Source: Vibrio splendidus
GTDB taxonomy: Bacteria > Pseudomonadota > Gammaproteobacteria > Enterobacterales > Vibrionaceae
Direction: 5' to 3'
DNA: 64,000 nucleotides
Assembly (NCBI RefSeq): GCF_001557875.1
Contig: NZ_LNRF01000002.1
Span: 186,001-250,000, forward strand
Shown here: positions 18,702 through 27,368 of the stretch, one piece after another
Numbering within the stretch: position 1 is the stretch's first letter
Layout: every line of letters begins with the position of its first letter
Program-made: the position numbers and the translations under genes
Notes under the pieces: generated by a model
What the model was told of the DNA's origin: nothing
The model's database searches: none
The model's input: only the letters and a program-made list of their open reading frames with translations

Positions 18702-19155
18702 TAGATCGACCCGCACCTTTACGTTTTTTACGTCTTGCTTCTAGTAATTCACCATGACGACCGATGAACGCTTCCATCCAAGCTTGTACTGGTAACGGAA
18801 TGTCGTATGAAAGGACTTGATTGTCACCGTCCATGTATTGCCCTGCAACGGTTTGTGATGCCGTAAGTAACTGAATGACTGGCTTAACACCAGAATCGAC
18901 GTTATCCATCACTAAGAAAAGCTTAGGTTGCTGAGAGCTAAGGTTGAAACGATAATCTGTTCGCTCGTCTTTATGTAATTGAAGTAAACAAACGTCTTGG
19001 GTATCGTCTTCTGGCGACAGTTCAAACCCCGTCAATTCCCATTGTGTGGTTACCCAGATACCTGTTTTGATCTCTTTCTCTATTCTTTGGACACCGATTG
19101 GCCAAGCTGCTTCTGTTTTTTCATATTGTTCTTTGAATTCTTTTATCTCAGACAT
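18691..19155 (-). CDS. DUF3305 family protein, formate dehydrogenase accessory
   Basis: 154 residues with the family features WPIGVQRIEKEIKTGIWVTTQW near the N-terminus, then a predicted beta-rich domain with DDTQDVCLLQLHKDERTDYRFNL (only its ends are diagnostic), and a basic C-terminus LLEARRKKRKGAGRSNG. It is cytosolic. It forms a two-gene minus-strand operon with the DUF3306 gene. The pair is found next to FdhA-type enzymes in Vibrio and Shewanella and is presumed to help maturation. No catalytic motif is visible. Confidence 0.8.
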   Translation of the reverse strand: MSEIKEFKEQYEKTEAAWPIGVQRIEKEIKTGIWVTTQWELTGFELSPEDDTQDVCLLQLHKDERTDYRFNLSSQQPKLFLVMDNVDSGVKPVIQLLTASQTVAGQYMDGDNQVLSYDIPLPVQAWMEAFIGRHGELLEARRKKRKGAGRSNGN

Positions 19156-19604
19156 ACTTCACCCAATTGATTTTCTTTGGTCTGAATGCACTTAGGACAT
19201 TTTGTACTGTGCGCAATCATATACACCCTATAAAGCAATAAACACGCCAATACAGTTTAAACAAGAGAGCGTATCTATAGCGTTCGTTATCAAGTTGTCA
19301 CTATAACGTTAGTCGATACTGTTTATTTCAGACAACTCCACCCAGTGAACTCTCATATTTAGCGCTCTTTTAATCTAATGCTTCATGTTTCCATCAATCC
19401 CCGCTATTTTGGAATAAGATTTGCTTTAGCTAATTCGCTAATGTTATTCACAGAGCTATGTATTCTCTGAGCTATGGCGTGTTCGATAAGGTTAATCGGA
19501 ACCTAGGCTATAGCGAACCAACAAACTAGCGTATTGATGAATGAGAGCTTTATTGCTCTTGTTGACTTCTTATCTCATAAAATCGCTATCTCATTAAGTA
19601 GGAA
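19156..19604. promoter_or_regulatory. Divergent region between DUF3305 and fdhD, with sigma-54-like elements
   Basis: This 449-bp region has no convincing ORF. A copy of the shared palindrome, GGACA-TTT-TGTAC, is at 19195-19207. On the plus strand TGGAAT-AAGAT-TTGCT at 19410-19425 is a one-mismatch sigma-54 promoter facing fdhD. On the minus strand TGGCGT-GTTTA-TTGCT at 19249-19234 is a weaker one facing DUF3305. Spacing is correct in both. The palindrome lies 230 bp from the predicted fdhD start site and just downstream of the minus one, so which promoter it serves is unclear. Confidence 0.45.
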
Positions 19605-20441
19605 ATGACTGTGGTAAAACCAAACATAATAAAAACCAGTGAGAACCCACTTCAGACAATCGAAGTTGAAGTGTTTGATGAATATGGCGAAAAGCTAACA
19701 AAACAGATCGCGTGTGAGCGCCCTCTTACCGTGATGTTGAACTGGAAAGAGATCGTAACGTTAATGACATTGGGCTCTCGTCCGGAGTCATTAGTATTGG
19801 GCTATTTGAAAAACCAAAGCTTCCTTTCCGATCCCGAAGCAGTTGAATCTATTATCATCGATTGGGAAACCAGTTCTGCAGCGGTTATCACCAAAGAAGA
19901 TACAAGCCAACTTGAGCAAGCGCTTAAGAAGAAGACAGTAACCTCTGGCTGTGGTCAAGGCACCATGTATGGCAACGTGATGAAGCAATTGGAAGATTAC
20001 CAAGTGCCTCAAAACAAGATTAAGCAATCTGAAATCTACACAGCGCTTGAAGCGTTGACTCATTACAACGATACCTACAAGAAAGCAGGCGCGGTACACG
20101 GCTGTGCGGTTTGTAAAGACGACAAGGTTTTATCGTTTGTTGAAGATGTTGGCCGACACAATGCCGTTGATACATTGGCTGGTGAGATGTGGCTTAACAA
20201 AGAGTCAGGTGAAGACAAGATCTTCTATACCACAGGACGTTTAACGTCTGAGATGGTGATTAAAGTTGCGCAGATGGGCATTCCTGTTCTGCTATCACGT
20301 TCTGGTGTAACGCAAATGGGCTTAGACCTGGCTCAGAAGTTCGGCATCACCACGATTGCACGCGCAAAAGGCTTACGCTTCCAAGTGTTCACAGGCGCAG
20401 ACAAGATCGACTTTGATGTGAAAGGCGAACAATCAGCGTAA
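19605..20441 (+). CDS. fdhD: Formate dehydrogenase sulfurtransferase FdhD
   Basis: 278 residues. FdhD carries sulfur from the desulfurase IscS to the Mo/W cofactor, a step needed for active formate dehydrogenase. The conserved blocks TLGSRPESLVLGYL (about 55-68), the VHGCAVC stretch (164-170), VEDVGRHNAVDTL and YTTGRLTSEMV are present. The flexible loop that in E. coli holds a CxxC pair reads TSGCGQGT here, with one Cys (116); a separate CAVC pair occurs at 167-170. It is divergent from the fdh genes and has a candidate sigma-54 promoter. Confidence 0.92.
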   Translation: MTVVKPNIIKTSENPLQTIEVEVFDEYGEKLTKQIACERPLTVMLNWKEIVTLMTLGSRPESLVLGYLKNQSFLSDPEAVESIIIDWETSSAAVITKEDTSQLEQALKKKTVTSGCGQGTMYGNVMKQLEDYQVPQNKIKQSEIYTALEALTHYNDTYKKAGAVHGCAVCKDDKVLSFVEDVGRHNAVDTLAGEMWLNKESGEDKIFYTTGRLTSEMVIKVAQMGIPVLLSRSGVTQMGLDLAQKFGITTIARAKGLRFQVFTGADKIDFDVKGEQSA

Positions 20442-20862
20442 GTTCTTTAAAGACAAACTTCTCTAAAGGCAAATGCTATCTAAAGCCAATTTTCAGATGA
20501 ACTCACAAAAGGTGTAGGCGAAGGCTTGCACCTTTTTCTTTTGTTTCCTTTATTCCGTTTACTCTCTCCTTAGTATTCCCTCTCCTTGAACCATCGTTCT
20601 ATTCGCACAATTTTAATATCCCGTTCGTTGTTACCACTTTTTCTGCGCTTTAACTCAGCGACAAGACACGCTCAATGATTCGTTTGGTTTTATTTAACGT
20701 TAATTTCAAAATTACTAGATATACCAAACATTAACAATTCTTTATCTTGTGCTCCGTGAACAGAACGAAGCACGCACTTGTTGTGCTGCTTAGCGAATGT
20801 ATCACTTCTTTGAATGCTCACTTCGAAGAAAATATATAAGAAACAAAGAATTGGATAACAAT
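20442..20862. promoter_or_regulatory. Intergenic region: fdhD terminator and upstream region of the MNIO cluster
   Basis: An imperfect hairpin at 20508-20537 (AAAGGTG with CACCTTT, then a T-run) ends fdhD. The remaining 320 bp is AT-rich and must hold the promoter for the metallohydrolase-MNIO operon. I see no clear known operator; in particular, I could not identify a copper-regulator dyad by eye. Confidence 0.5.
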
Positions 20863-21804
20863 ATGAAACAGCCTTTAAAAGCTTTAGCAATAGCTCTTGG
20901 ATTAACCTTGGGCGCCAACTGTCACGCAATTGAACTCAAGCCGGTCGACACAGACTTTACATTACAAATATTGGGTTCAGGTGGCCCTATCTCGGATGAC
21001 CTACGTGCGTCATCAGGTGAAATCGTATGGTGGAAAGGCAAATCACGAATCATGATTGATGCCGGTGGTGGTGTTTACCTACGTTTTGGTCAAGCAGGTG
21101 CAAAACTTGAAGATTTAGACTTTATGGGTATCACGCATTTCCATACCGACCATGTGAATGATGTGCCTGCTCTTCTTAAAGGTGGCTATTTCTTTGAACG
21201 CGAAAAGGCGTTGGAGATTTCAGGTCCAAGCGCAGGTTCTGCTTTCCCAAGCCTCAACGGTTACTTCGAAGCGAATTTTGACCCAGACCATGGTGCGTAC
21301 GCTTATCTTGCCGGCTTATACGATGGAACTGATGGCCTATTCCCCGTCAATCTTACCGATGTTGACTATCAATCCACAGTGCCAACTGTCGTTTACGAAA
21401 AAGATGGTTTGAAGATCACTGCTCTGGGTATTCCTCATGGTGATGTGCCTTGTCTCGCTTACCGAATCGAAAGTGAAGAAGGCGTGATGGTGATTTCAGC
21501 TGACCAAAACGGTAGCAACCCTGCGTTCTTAGACTTCGCTCGTGGCGCCGACATCATGATGATGCCAATGGCAATTCATGAACAAGCCGATGGTGTCTCT
21601 ACATTCATGCACGCTAAACCTTCCGTGATTGGTGAGATCGCTAAAGAGATCAATCCAAAAATGTTGGTACTTAACCACTGGATGGGTTTAGGCCTTAAGC
21701 GTAAATCTGAATCAATCAAGATTGTACGCGAATACTACGACGGACCAATCATGTCTGGTCGTGATTTAGCCAGCTTCCCTATGTCCGCTGTAAAGGAGAA
21801 ATAA
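20863..21804 (+). CDS. Exported metallo-beta-lactamase-fold hydrolase
   Basis: 313 residues from the ATG at 20863, chosen because it opens a signal peptide (MKQPLKALAIALGL, cleavage near CHAIE). The core is an MBL fold: the two-metal motif THFHTDHVND at about 107-116, followed by IPHGD, ISADQNGSN and a late LNHWMG that supplies the last His. The general shape is that of the RNase Z/arylsulfatase-like MBL group, but the export signal means a periplasmic substrate. The stop codon is 1 nt from the next ATG, tying it to the MNIO peptide cluster. Its role there is unknown; processing or release of the modified peptide is one guess. Confidence 0.75.
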   Translation: MKQPLKALAIALGLTLGANCHAIELKPVDTDFTLQILGSGGPISDDLRASSGEIVWWKGKSRIMIDAGGGVYLRFGQAGAKLEDLDFMGITHFHTDHVNDVPALLKGGYFFEREKALEISGPSAGSAFPSLNGYFEANFDPDHGAYAYLAGLYDGTDGLFPVNLTDVDYQSTVPTVVYEKDGLKITALGIPHGDVPCLAYRIESEEGVMVISADQNGSNPAFLDFARGADIMMMPMAIHEQADGVSTFMHAKPSVIGEIAKEINPKMLVLNHWMGLGLKRKSESIKIVREYYDGPIMSGRDLASFPMSAVKEK

Positions 21805-21805
21805 C

Positions 21806-22120
21806 ATGAACAACAAAATCGCCCTATCAATCGCGATCACGTCTGTGATTAGTCTTAACTCTGCAATGGCGCTTGCTGATGCACCTGCCGAAGCCCCTGT
21901 TGAAGCTAAACAATCTTCAGGACACGGTGGTAAATGTGCCGCGGGTAAATGTGGTACAGAAAAACGTTTCGAAAAAGCGGAACTGACCACTAACCCTCAA
22001 GACCGTTTAGTGCGTGCTCGTGATGGGAAATGTGGCTTAACGGCTGAAGGAATCTCGCCAAGTAAAGAACGCATCTTAATGGCGAATAGCAAGGTGACAG
22101 GTGGAGTATGTGGCCAGTAG
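21806..22120 (+). CDS. Bufferin/HvfA-like exported Cys-containing precursor peptide
   Basis: 104 residues. A Sec signal (residues 1-24, cleavage near ALA) is followed by a short Ala/Glu/Pro stretch and a core with four Cys at 44, 49, 76 and 102. Three sit in G-K-C triplets (GGKC, AGKCG, RDGKCG) and the last in GGVCG. Such GKC(G) motifs, a signal peptide, and adjacent DUF692 and DUF2063 genes define the bufferin/Hvf class of ribosomal peptides. In that class the MNIO enzyme turns Cys residues into sulfur-containing heterocycles that bind copper. It overlaps the MNIO gene by 13 nt. Modification and copper binding are inferred from the class, not visible in sequence. Confidence 0.8.
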   Translation: MNNKIALSIAITSVISLNSAMALADAPAEAPVEAKQSSGHGGKCAAGKCGTEKRFEKAELTTNPQDRLVRARDGKCGLTAEGISPSKERILMANSKVTGGVCGQ

Positions 22121-23106
22121 AAACGCATAAAACTAAAGCTTTAAAAACTAAAGCTCTAGCCTCAAATGGCCGAGCCCATAAAAGCAGAGAGTTAAACCAT
22201 AAAGTGCGAACCATTCAGAATACAGACAAAGGCATTGGGCTACGCAGTGAGCATATTGAGTTGCTTGCTCGTTCCCCAAAACACCCTGATATTGATTTTC
22301 TCGAGTTAGCACCAGAGAACTGGATGAGCTTGGGTGGACTTAAGCGTGAGCAATTACAAGATATATCTAAGATCTACCCCTTGATTGCACACGGTTTAAG
22401 TTTGTCTATTGGCGATTGTCAGCCGCTTAACACAAAGTTTGTACGTCAGGTTGGTCAGTTTCTCGATGAATTGAATATCCAAGTTTATAGCGAACATTTG
22501 AGCTTCTCTAGAGACAATCAAGGGTACTTGTATGAACTGTTACCCGTGCCACGCCGTGCAGAAAACATCGGCTATTTAGCGGGCAGAATCAAGCAAGTCC
22601 AAGACATCATTCAACGTCCTTTGGTAATGGAGAACATCTCTTATTACCACAATTACGGAGATGAGATGCCTGAGGGTGAGTTTATCGCTGAAATAGCAAA
22701 CCGCAGTGGCTGTGAGTTGTTGGTCGACATCAACAATCTATACGTGAACAGTCAGAACCACCACTTTGATGCAGCTCAAATGCTTAAAGCTTTGCCGAGT
22801 GATGCTATTCGCTATTACCACATTGCTGGGCATTTAGTTGAAAGCGATAGGTCGGTTGAAAGTAATAAATCGATTAAAGGAAATAAGTCGCTACTTGATA
22901 CCCACGGTATGTCAGTACAGCAAGCTGTTATTGACTTGGCACGTTACACCTTCTCTATTCATGGCAGTAAACCGTTATTGCTAGAAAGAGACAACAACGT
23001 ACCGCCTTTGGTAGTACTGACAGAGGAGTTGCGAGATGTGCATAGTCAGGTTCTAGGTGCTGGTGTAACTCATCGCCCTCTTGAGCAGGAGTTGTTATAT
23101 GCATAA
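22108..23106 (+). CDS. MNIO (DUF692) multinuclear iron peptide-modifying oxidase, BufB/HvfB-like
   Basis: 332 residues, TIM-barrel DUF692 family. Likely iron ligands and active-site residues are present in order: HGLSLSIGD (His95), YSEHLSF (Glu129, His130), MENISYY (Glu175, Asn176), VDINNLYVN (Asp207, Asn209), YHIAGH (His238, His242), DTHG (Asp264, His266) and LERD (Glu293). Family enzymes use Fe(II)/Fe(III) and O2 to modify precursor Cys residues. Two oddities are a Lys-rich N-terminal extension of about 40 residues with a KTKAL direct repeat, and a Ser/Lys/Asn-rich insert at about 244-261 between two metal-site motifs. It is translationally coupled to the precursor, with GGTGGAG just before its ATG. 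Confidence 0.88.
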   Translation: MWPVETHKTKALKTKALASNGRAHKSRELNHKVRTIQNTDKGIGLRSEHIELLARSPKHPDIDFLELAPENWMSLGGLKREQLQDISKIYPLIAHGLSLSIGDCQPLNTKFVRQVGQFLDELNIQVYSEHLSFSRDNQGYLYELLPVPRRAENIGYLAGRIKQVQDIIQRPLVMENISYYHNYGDEMPEGEFIAEIANRSGCELLVDINNLYVNSQNHHFDAAQMLKALPSDAIRYYHIAGHLVESDRSVESNKSIKGNKSLLDTHGMSVQQAVIDLARYTFSIHGSKPLLLERDNNVPPLVVLTEELRDVHSQVLGAGVTHRPLEQELLYA

Positions 23107-23866
23107 CCCGCCAAACTCAATGGTAAGGCAAACACAAGCTTTGGCCGCATTGATACGTTCGCCAGTTGAAGACAACGCGGTGTGTCGATACAGCGAATTC
23201 ATTAGAGATAACGTATTTGGTGTATTAAACAACACATTTCCGCTGTTTTGTCAGCAAGTTGATCAAGACCAATTGCTGATATTGGTTGATGAGTTTGTTG
23301 TCGTGCATTACGCATCTGAGCCTGAATTTCATCATATCGCGACTGAGTTTGTCAGCTTTATTCAGCGTCGTACTCAACCTATGTACATATCTAGCGTAGT
23401 TGCGAGTCATGAGCTCACAGCCGACCAACTTGCTGTGTTGGAGTACGAATGGTGTGCCTTTTGCGTTGAAATTGACTCTTCAAAGCAAGTATTGCCGAAG
23501 TCATGGACGGGTGACTTTCACATCAATGAACAACAGCTTCAATTGAGGTTGTTAGTCAACAGTACGATGAAGCTCGTACAGGTGCCTTTCCTTGTACATG
23601 GTGAGTCACTGACGTTTCTAACACAAAGGCGATATCCCATTTATTACGCGATTTATCGCGACTCAGACCAACGCGTCAACACGATAAAACTAAGAGAAAT
23701 TGATGTTGCGATTATTCAAATAATCCAACAACAACCAAATCGTTCTTTAGCCGATATAAAACAAATAATTGCTCAACAATTGGCGAGATTCGAGTTTATT
23801 AATTGGGTTGAACACTTCAGTGAAACAGAACTGATTGGCGTTCACTCTTTAGGAGAAAACTTATGA
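23099..23866 (+). CDS. DUF2063 (BufC/HvfC N-terminal domain) partner of the MNIO enzyme
   Basis: 255 residues from the ATG at 23099, which has AGGAG 8 nt upstream and overlaps the MNIO stop by 8 nt. The N-terminal half has the DUF2063 pattern (QTQALAALIRSP, YRDN-like IRDNVFGVLNNTFPLF), which in this family recognises the precursor leader and delivers it to the oxidase. The C-terminal half (about 155-255) looks like a winged-helix-type domain with RRYPIYYAIYRDSDQRVNTI. It acts in the cytosol as an obligate partner in characterised MNIO pairs; here that is by homology. Confidence 0.85.
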   Translation: MHNPPNSMVRQTQALAALIRSPVEDNAVCRYSEFIRDNVFGVLNNTFPLFCQQVDQDQLLILVDEFVVVHYASEPEFHHIATEFVSFIQRRTQPMYISSVVASHELTADQLAVLEYEWCAFCVEIDSSKQVLPKSWTGDFHINEQQLQLRLLVNSTMKLVQVPFLVHGESLTFLTQRRYPIYYAIYRDSDQRVNTIKLREIDVAIIQIIQQQPNRSLADIKQIIAQQLARFEFINWVEHFSETELIGVHSLGENL

Positions 23867-24471
23867 TTAAGTCAGCCCTCAGCTGGTACGACGCTATTGT
23901 CGAAAAATGCAAACAATACGATTACTTGGTACTGCTGGCAGTACGTCTCTATCTAATTCCGGTGATATATGTAGGTGCACGCTCTAAAGTGTTGGGCTTC
24001 TCAGGAACTGTGGCATGGTTTGGTGCCTCAGCAGCCGACGGGGGGCTTAACCTTCCCTTCCCTGAGCTACTGGCATTCCTAGCGGCAGCGACCGAAGTGT
24101 TAGGTTGTATCTGTATCGCGTTAGGTCTGTTTACTTGCTTTATCTCGATTCCAATGATTTTCATGATGAGCGTGGCCAGTGCAATGGTTCACTGGAAGCA
24201 CGGTTGGGACGCGATTGCGACTGGCGGTATGGAAGCAACCGTTCGACTTAACGGTTTCATCGAGTGGCTCGCGGGTAACTTCCCGGGGCGTTACAACTAC
24301 ATCACTGAACTTGGCGACCCGGTAATGCTGAACAACGGTATGGAGTTCGCAGGCACCTACTTCGTGATGCTGTTAATACTGCTTGTTTATGGTGGTGGTC
24401 GTTACGTGAGTGCAGATTACTGGCTACGTAAACAGTTCTCTAAAAAACAAACCAAAGCATTGCGTTGGTAA
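23863..24471 (+). CDS. DoxX family membrane protein of the MNIO cluster (HvfD-like)
   Basis: 202 residues with four hydrophobic helices (about 23-45, 68-88, 90-112, 160-180). ARSKVLGFSGTVAWFG and the Gly-rich turn before PFPELLAFLAAATEVLG are typical of DoxX proteins. It overlaps the upstream gene by 4 nt (ATGA), completing an A-B-C-D order as in hvfABCD. DoxX proteins of such clusters are presumed membrane partners, perhaps for redox or export, with no fixed mechanism. A weak AT-only hairpin follows at 24506-24525, so transcription may continue into cydABX. Confidence 0.85.
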   Translation: MIKSALSWYDAIVEKCKQYDYLVLLAVRLYLIPVIYVGARSKVLGFSGTVAWFGASAADGGLNLPFPELLAFLAAATEVLGCICIALGLFTCFISIPMIFMMSVASAMVHWKHGWDAIATGGMEATVRLNGFIEWLAGNFPGRYNYITELGDPVMLNNGMEFAGTYFVMLLILLVYGGGRYVSADYWLRKQFSKKQTKALRW

Positions 24472-24579
24472 TCGATTCTTTTCACACAGCTACATGTAAA
24501 ACCTTTAATTAGTTCTCTCTAATTATCATCTTATTTTCCATTGTCTTACCCGTCACTCTCGTGGCGGGAAGGAGTTTTT

Positions 24580-26196
24580 ATGCTTACAGATGTCGTTGAT
24601 CTGTCGCGGTTTCAATTCGCAAGTACCGCTCTTTATCACTTTATATTCGTTCCCTTAACCATAGGTCTCTCCTTCTTACTCGCAGTGATGGAATCGCTGT
24701 ATGTGATGACCAACAAAACCATCTACAAGGACATGACCAAGTTCTGGGGTAAGTTGTTTGGTATTAACTTTGCCGTTGGTGTTGCTACCGGTCTAACCAT
24801 GGAGTTCCAATTCGGTACCAACTGGGCTTATTACTCACATTACGTAGGCGATATCTTTGGCGCTCCGCTTGCCATTGAAGCCTTGATTGCGTTTTTCTTG
24901 GAATCAACCTTGGTTGGTATGTTCTTCTTCGGTTGGGACAAGCTCTCTAAGCGTCAGCACTTATCGGTAACCTGGTTGACGGCTCTAGGTTCGAACTTCT
25001 CTGGTCTTTGGATTCTGATGGCCAATGGCTGGATGCAAAACCCAGTGGGCGCTGAGTTTAACTTTGAAACCATGCGCATGGAGATGACTGACTTCGTCGA
25101 AGTTATCTTCAACCCAGTGACTCAAGTGAAGTTCGTGCATACCGTTGCGGCAGGTTACACAACTGGTGCGCTATTTATTATGGGTATCAGTGCTTACTAC
25201 ATGCTTAAAGGGCGTGATTTACCATTCGCTCGTCGTTCATTTGCCGTCGCAAGTGCTTTTGGTATGGCTGCGATTGTTTCGACAGTGATGCTAGGTGATG
25301 AATCTGGTTATGAATTAGGTGATGTTCAACAGGTGAAGCTGGCGGCTATTGAAGCTGAATGGCACACCGAAGAAGCCCCTGCCTCATTCACACTGTTCGG
25401 CTTCCCGAACCAAGAAACCATGGAAACGGACTACGCGATTAAGATTCCTTACGTGATGGGTATTATCGCAACGCGATCTTTGGATACGCCAGTTGTCGGG
25501 ATTCATGATCTATTAGCAAAGAACGAAGAACGTGTTCGCAGCGGCATCTTAGCTTATGGGCTATTAGAAAAACTTCGTTCTGGTGATAAATCACAACAAA
25601 ATATCGATGATTTTGAATCGGTTAAACATGACTTAGGTTATGGGTTATTGGTTAAGAAATACAGCGATAACGTAGTGGATGCAACAGAACAACAGATCAA
25701 ACAAGCAGCCAAAGACACAATCCCAACGGTTGCCCCTCTGTTCTGGAGCTTCCGCATCATGGTGGTATGTGGCGTTTTGATGTTTGCCATCATTGGTCTT
25801 TCATTCGTACAAATTTGTCGCCGTAAGATTGGTACCAATCGCTGGTTACTGAAAGCAACAATATGCGCGATTCCACTTCCTTGGATTGCTTGTGAAGCCG
25901 GTTGGTTTGTTGCGGAATATGGTCGTCAGCCTTGGGCTATTGGTGAGATTCTGCCAGTAAACATGGCGGCTTCTAATCTACCCGCTTCAAGTCTATGGAT
26001 CTCTATCGGCTTGGTTTACTTGTTCTACACCGCGTTCTTAATTGTAGAAATGTTCCTGATGGTTAAGTTTGCGAAAATGGGCCCGAGCGCACTGAAAACG
26101 GGTCGCTATCATCATGAGCAATCAAACCAAGATCTAGCCATTACCGGTGAGCAAAGCGCACCGCGTCAGCTAGATAAAACTATCGACCTTCATTAA
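24580..26196 (+). CDS. cydA: Cytochrome bd-type quinol oxidase subunit I
   Basis: 538 residues from the ATG at 24580, with GGAAGGAG just upstream; an in-frame TTG at 24541 is rejected. His20 in ALYHFIF is the b595 ligand, FVHTVAAGY holds the second His, and [16 protein letters not shown] is the conserved quinol/b558 region. The Q-loop is of the long or near-long type (about residues 240-370). The enzyme oxidises quinol and reduces O2 without using copper. It directly follows the MNIO cluster (108-nt gap), which suggests joint use under copper stress or low oxygen. Confidence 0.93.
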   Translation: MLTDVVDLSRFQFASTALYHFIFVPLTIGLSFLLAVMESLYVMTNKTIYKDMTKFWGKLFGINFAVGVATGLTMEFQFGTNWAYYSHYVGDIFGAPLAIEALIAFFLESTLVGMFFFGWDKLSKRQHLSVTWLTALGSNFSGLWILMANGWMQNPVGAEFNFETMRMEMTDFVEVIFNPVTQVKFVHTVAAGYTTGALFIMGISAYYMLKGRDLPFARRSFAVASAFGMAAIVSTVMLGDESGYELGDVQQVKLAAIEAEWHTEEAPASFTLFGFPNQETMETDYAIKIPYVMGIIATRSLDTPVVGIHDLLAKNEERVRSGILAYGLLEKLRSGDKSQQNIDDFESVKHDLGYGLLVKKYSDNVVDATEQQIKQAAKDTIPTVAPLFWSFRIMVVCGVLMFAIIGLSFVQICRRKIGTNRWLLKATICAIPLPWIACEAGWFVAEYGRQPWAIGEILPVNMAASNLPASSLWISIGLVYLFYTAFLIVEMFLMVKFAKMGPSALKTGRYHHEQSNQDLAITGEQSAPRQLDKTIDLH

Positions 26197-26205
26197 GGAA
26201 TTCAG

Positions 26206-27342
26206 ATGTTTGATTACGAAAATCTTCGCCTGTTTACATGGGCAGTTATTGGCGTGTTGTTGATCGGTTTTATCATTACCGATGGTTTCGACATGGGCGT
26301 TGCGGCGTTGCTCCCTGTTTTAGGGAAGTCAGAAGTTGATCGCCGAATCATGATTAACTCGATTGCCCCTCACTGGGATGGCAACCAAGTATGGTTAGTT
26401 ACGGCGGGTGGCGCTATCTTTGCGATATGGCCTGCAATCTACGCGGCTGCGTTCTCCGGGTTCTATTTAGCCATGATTATCGTGTTGGCGACCTTGTGGT
26501 TAAGACCGCTCGGTATGGATTACCGCGCTAAAATCGACAACCCACAATGGAAGAAAGCTTGTGATATTGCACTTATCGTCAGTGGCTTCATTCCTCCGGT
26601 TATCTTTGGTGTTGGTTTCGGTAACTTGATGATTGGTGTTCCGTTTGAATTTAACGAATTGCTAATGATGTCATACCAAGGTGGTTTCTGGGATCTACTC
26701 ACGCCCTTCCCACTGCTATGTGGCTTGGTGAGCTTGGCGATGGTTGTCACGCAAGGCGCGGCATTCCTACAGATGAAAACGACGGGTGATTTAAAACAAC
26801 GTGCGCAGAAAGTGATCGTATGTATGGCGCTTATCACTGTCGGACTGTTTATTGTTGGTGGGATATACGCGTATACACTTCCGGGTTATCTGATTACTAG
26901 CCCAGTTGTGACCGATGGTGTTTCAAACCCATTGCTAAAACATGTCATGAAGTTTGATGACTTACTGCTCCATAACTACGAAAACTATCCGGTACTTTGG
27001 GGAATCCCTGCACTAGGCATCATCGGAATGCTGAGTTGTGCAGTGATGACTCGACTTAACCGCGCTGGTTTGGCCTTCGCTTGTTCGAGCTTATCGATTG
27101 CAAGCATCATAACGACAGCGGGCGTTGCCCTATTCCCAATGATCATGCCATCTAGCTTGATGCCATCGCATAGTTTAACGCTGTGGGACGGAACATCGAG
27201 TGAGTTAACACTGAGCATTATCTCGGTTGTCGCAGTTATCGTGGTGCCAATTATTTTGGGTTACACAATCTGGTGTTACTACAAAATGTTCGGTCGACTA
27301 GACAGTCAATACATTCACGATAACAGCTCGTCACTGTATTAA
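26206..27342 (+). CDS. cydB: Cytochrome bd-type quinol oxidase subunit II
   Basis: 378 residues, eight or nine hydrophobic helices. The opening LRLFTWAVIGVLLIGFIITDGFDMGVA is typical of CydB (ends LRLFTW and TDGFDMG), as is PHWDGNQVWLVTAGG. It forms the heterodimer with CydA in the inner membrane. The gene starts 9 nt after cydA and is followed 26 nt later by cydX. Confidence 0.93.
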   Translation: MFDYENLRLFTWAVIGVLLIGFIITDGFDMGVAALLPVLGKSEVDRRIMINSIAPHWDGNQVWLVTAGGAIFAIWPAIYAAAFSGFYLAMIIVLATLWLRPLGMDYRAKIDNPQWKKACDIALIVSGFIPPVIFGVGFGNLMIGVPFEFNELLMMSYQGGFWDLLTPFPLLCGLVSLAMVVTQGAAFLQMKTTGDLKQRAQKVIVCMALITVGLFIVGGIYAYTLPGYLITSPVVTDGVSNPLLKHVMKFDDLLLHNYENYPVLWGIPALGIIGMLSCAVMTRLNRAGLAFACSSLSIASIITTAGVALFPMIMPSSLMPSHSLTLWDGTSSELTLSIISVVAVIVVPIILGYTIWCYYKMFGRLDSQYIHDNSSSLY

Positions 27343-27368
27343 TTAAAGATGGAATAGGAGGATAACCT

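Noticed and set aside
24506..24525. TAATTAG/CTAATTA hairpin between the DoxX gene and cydA as a terminator
   Set aside because: The stem is AT-only, 7 bp long and lacks a proper U-run, so it is unlikely to stop transcription.
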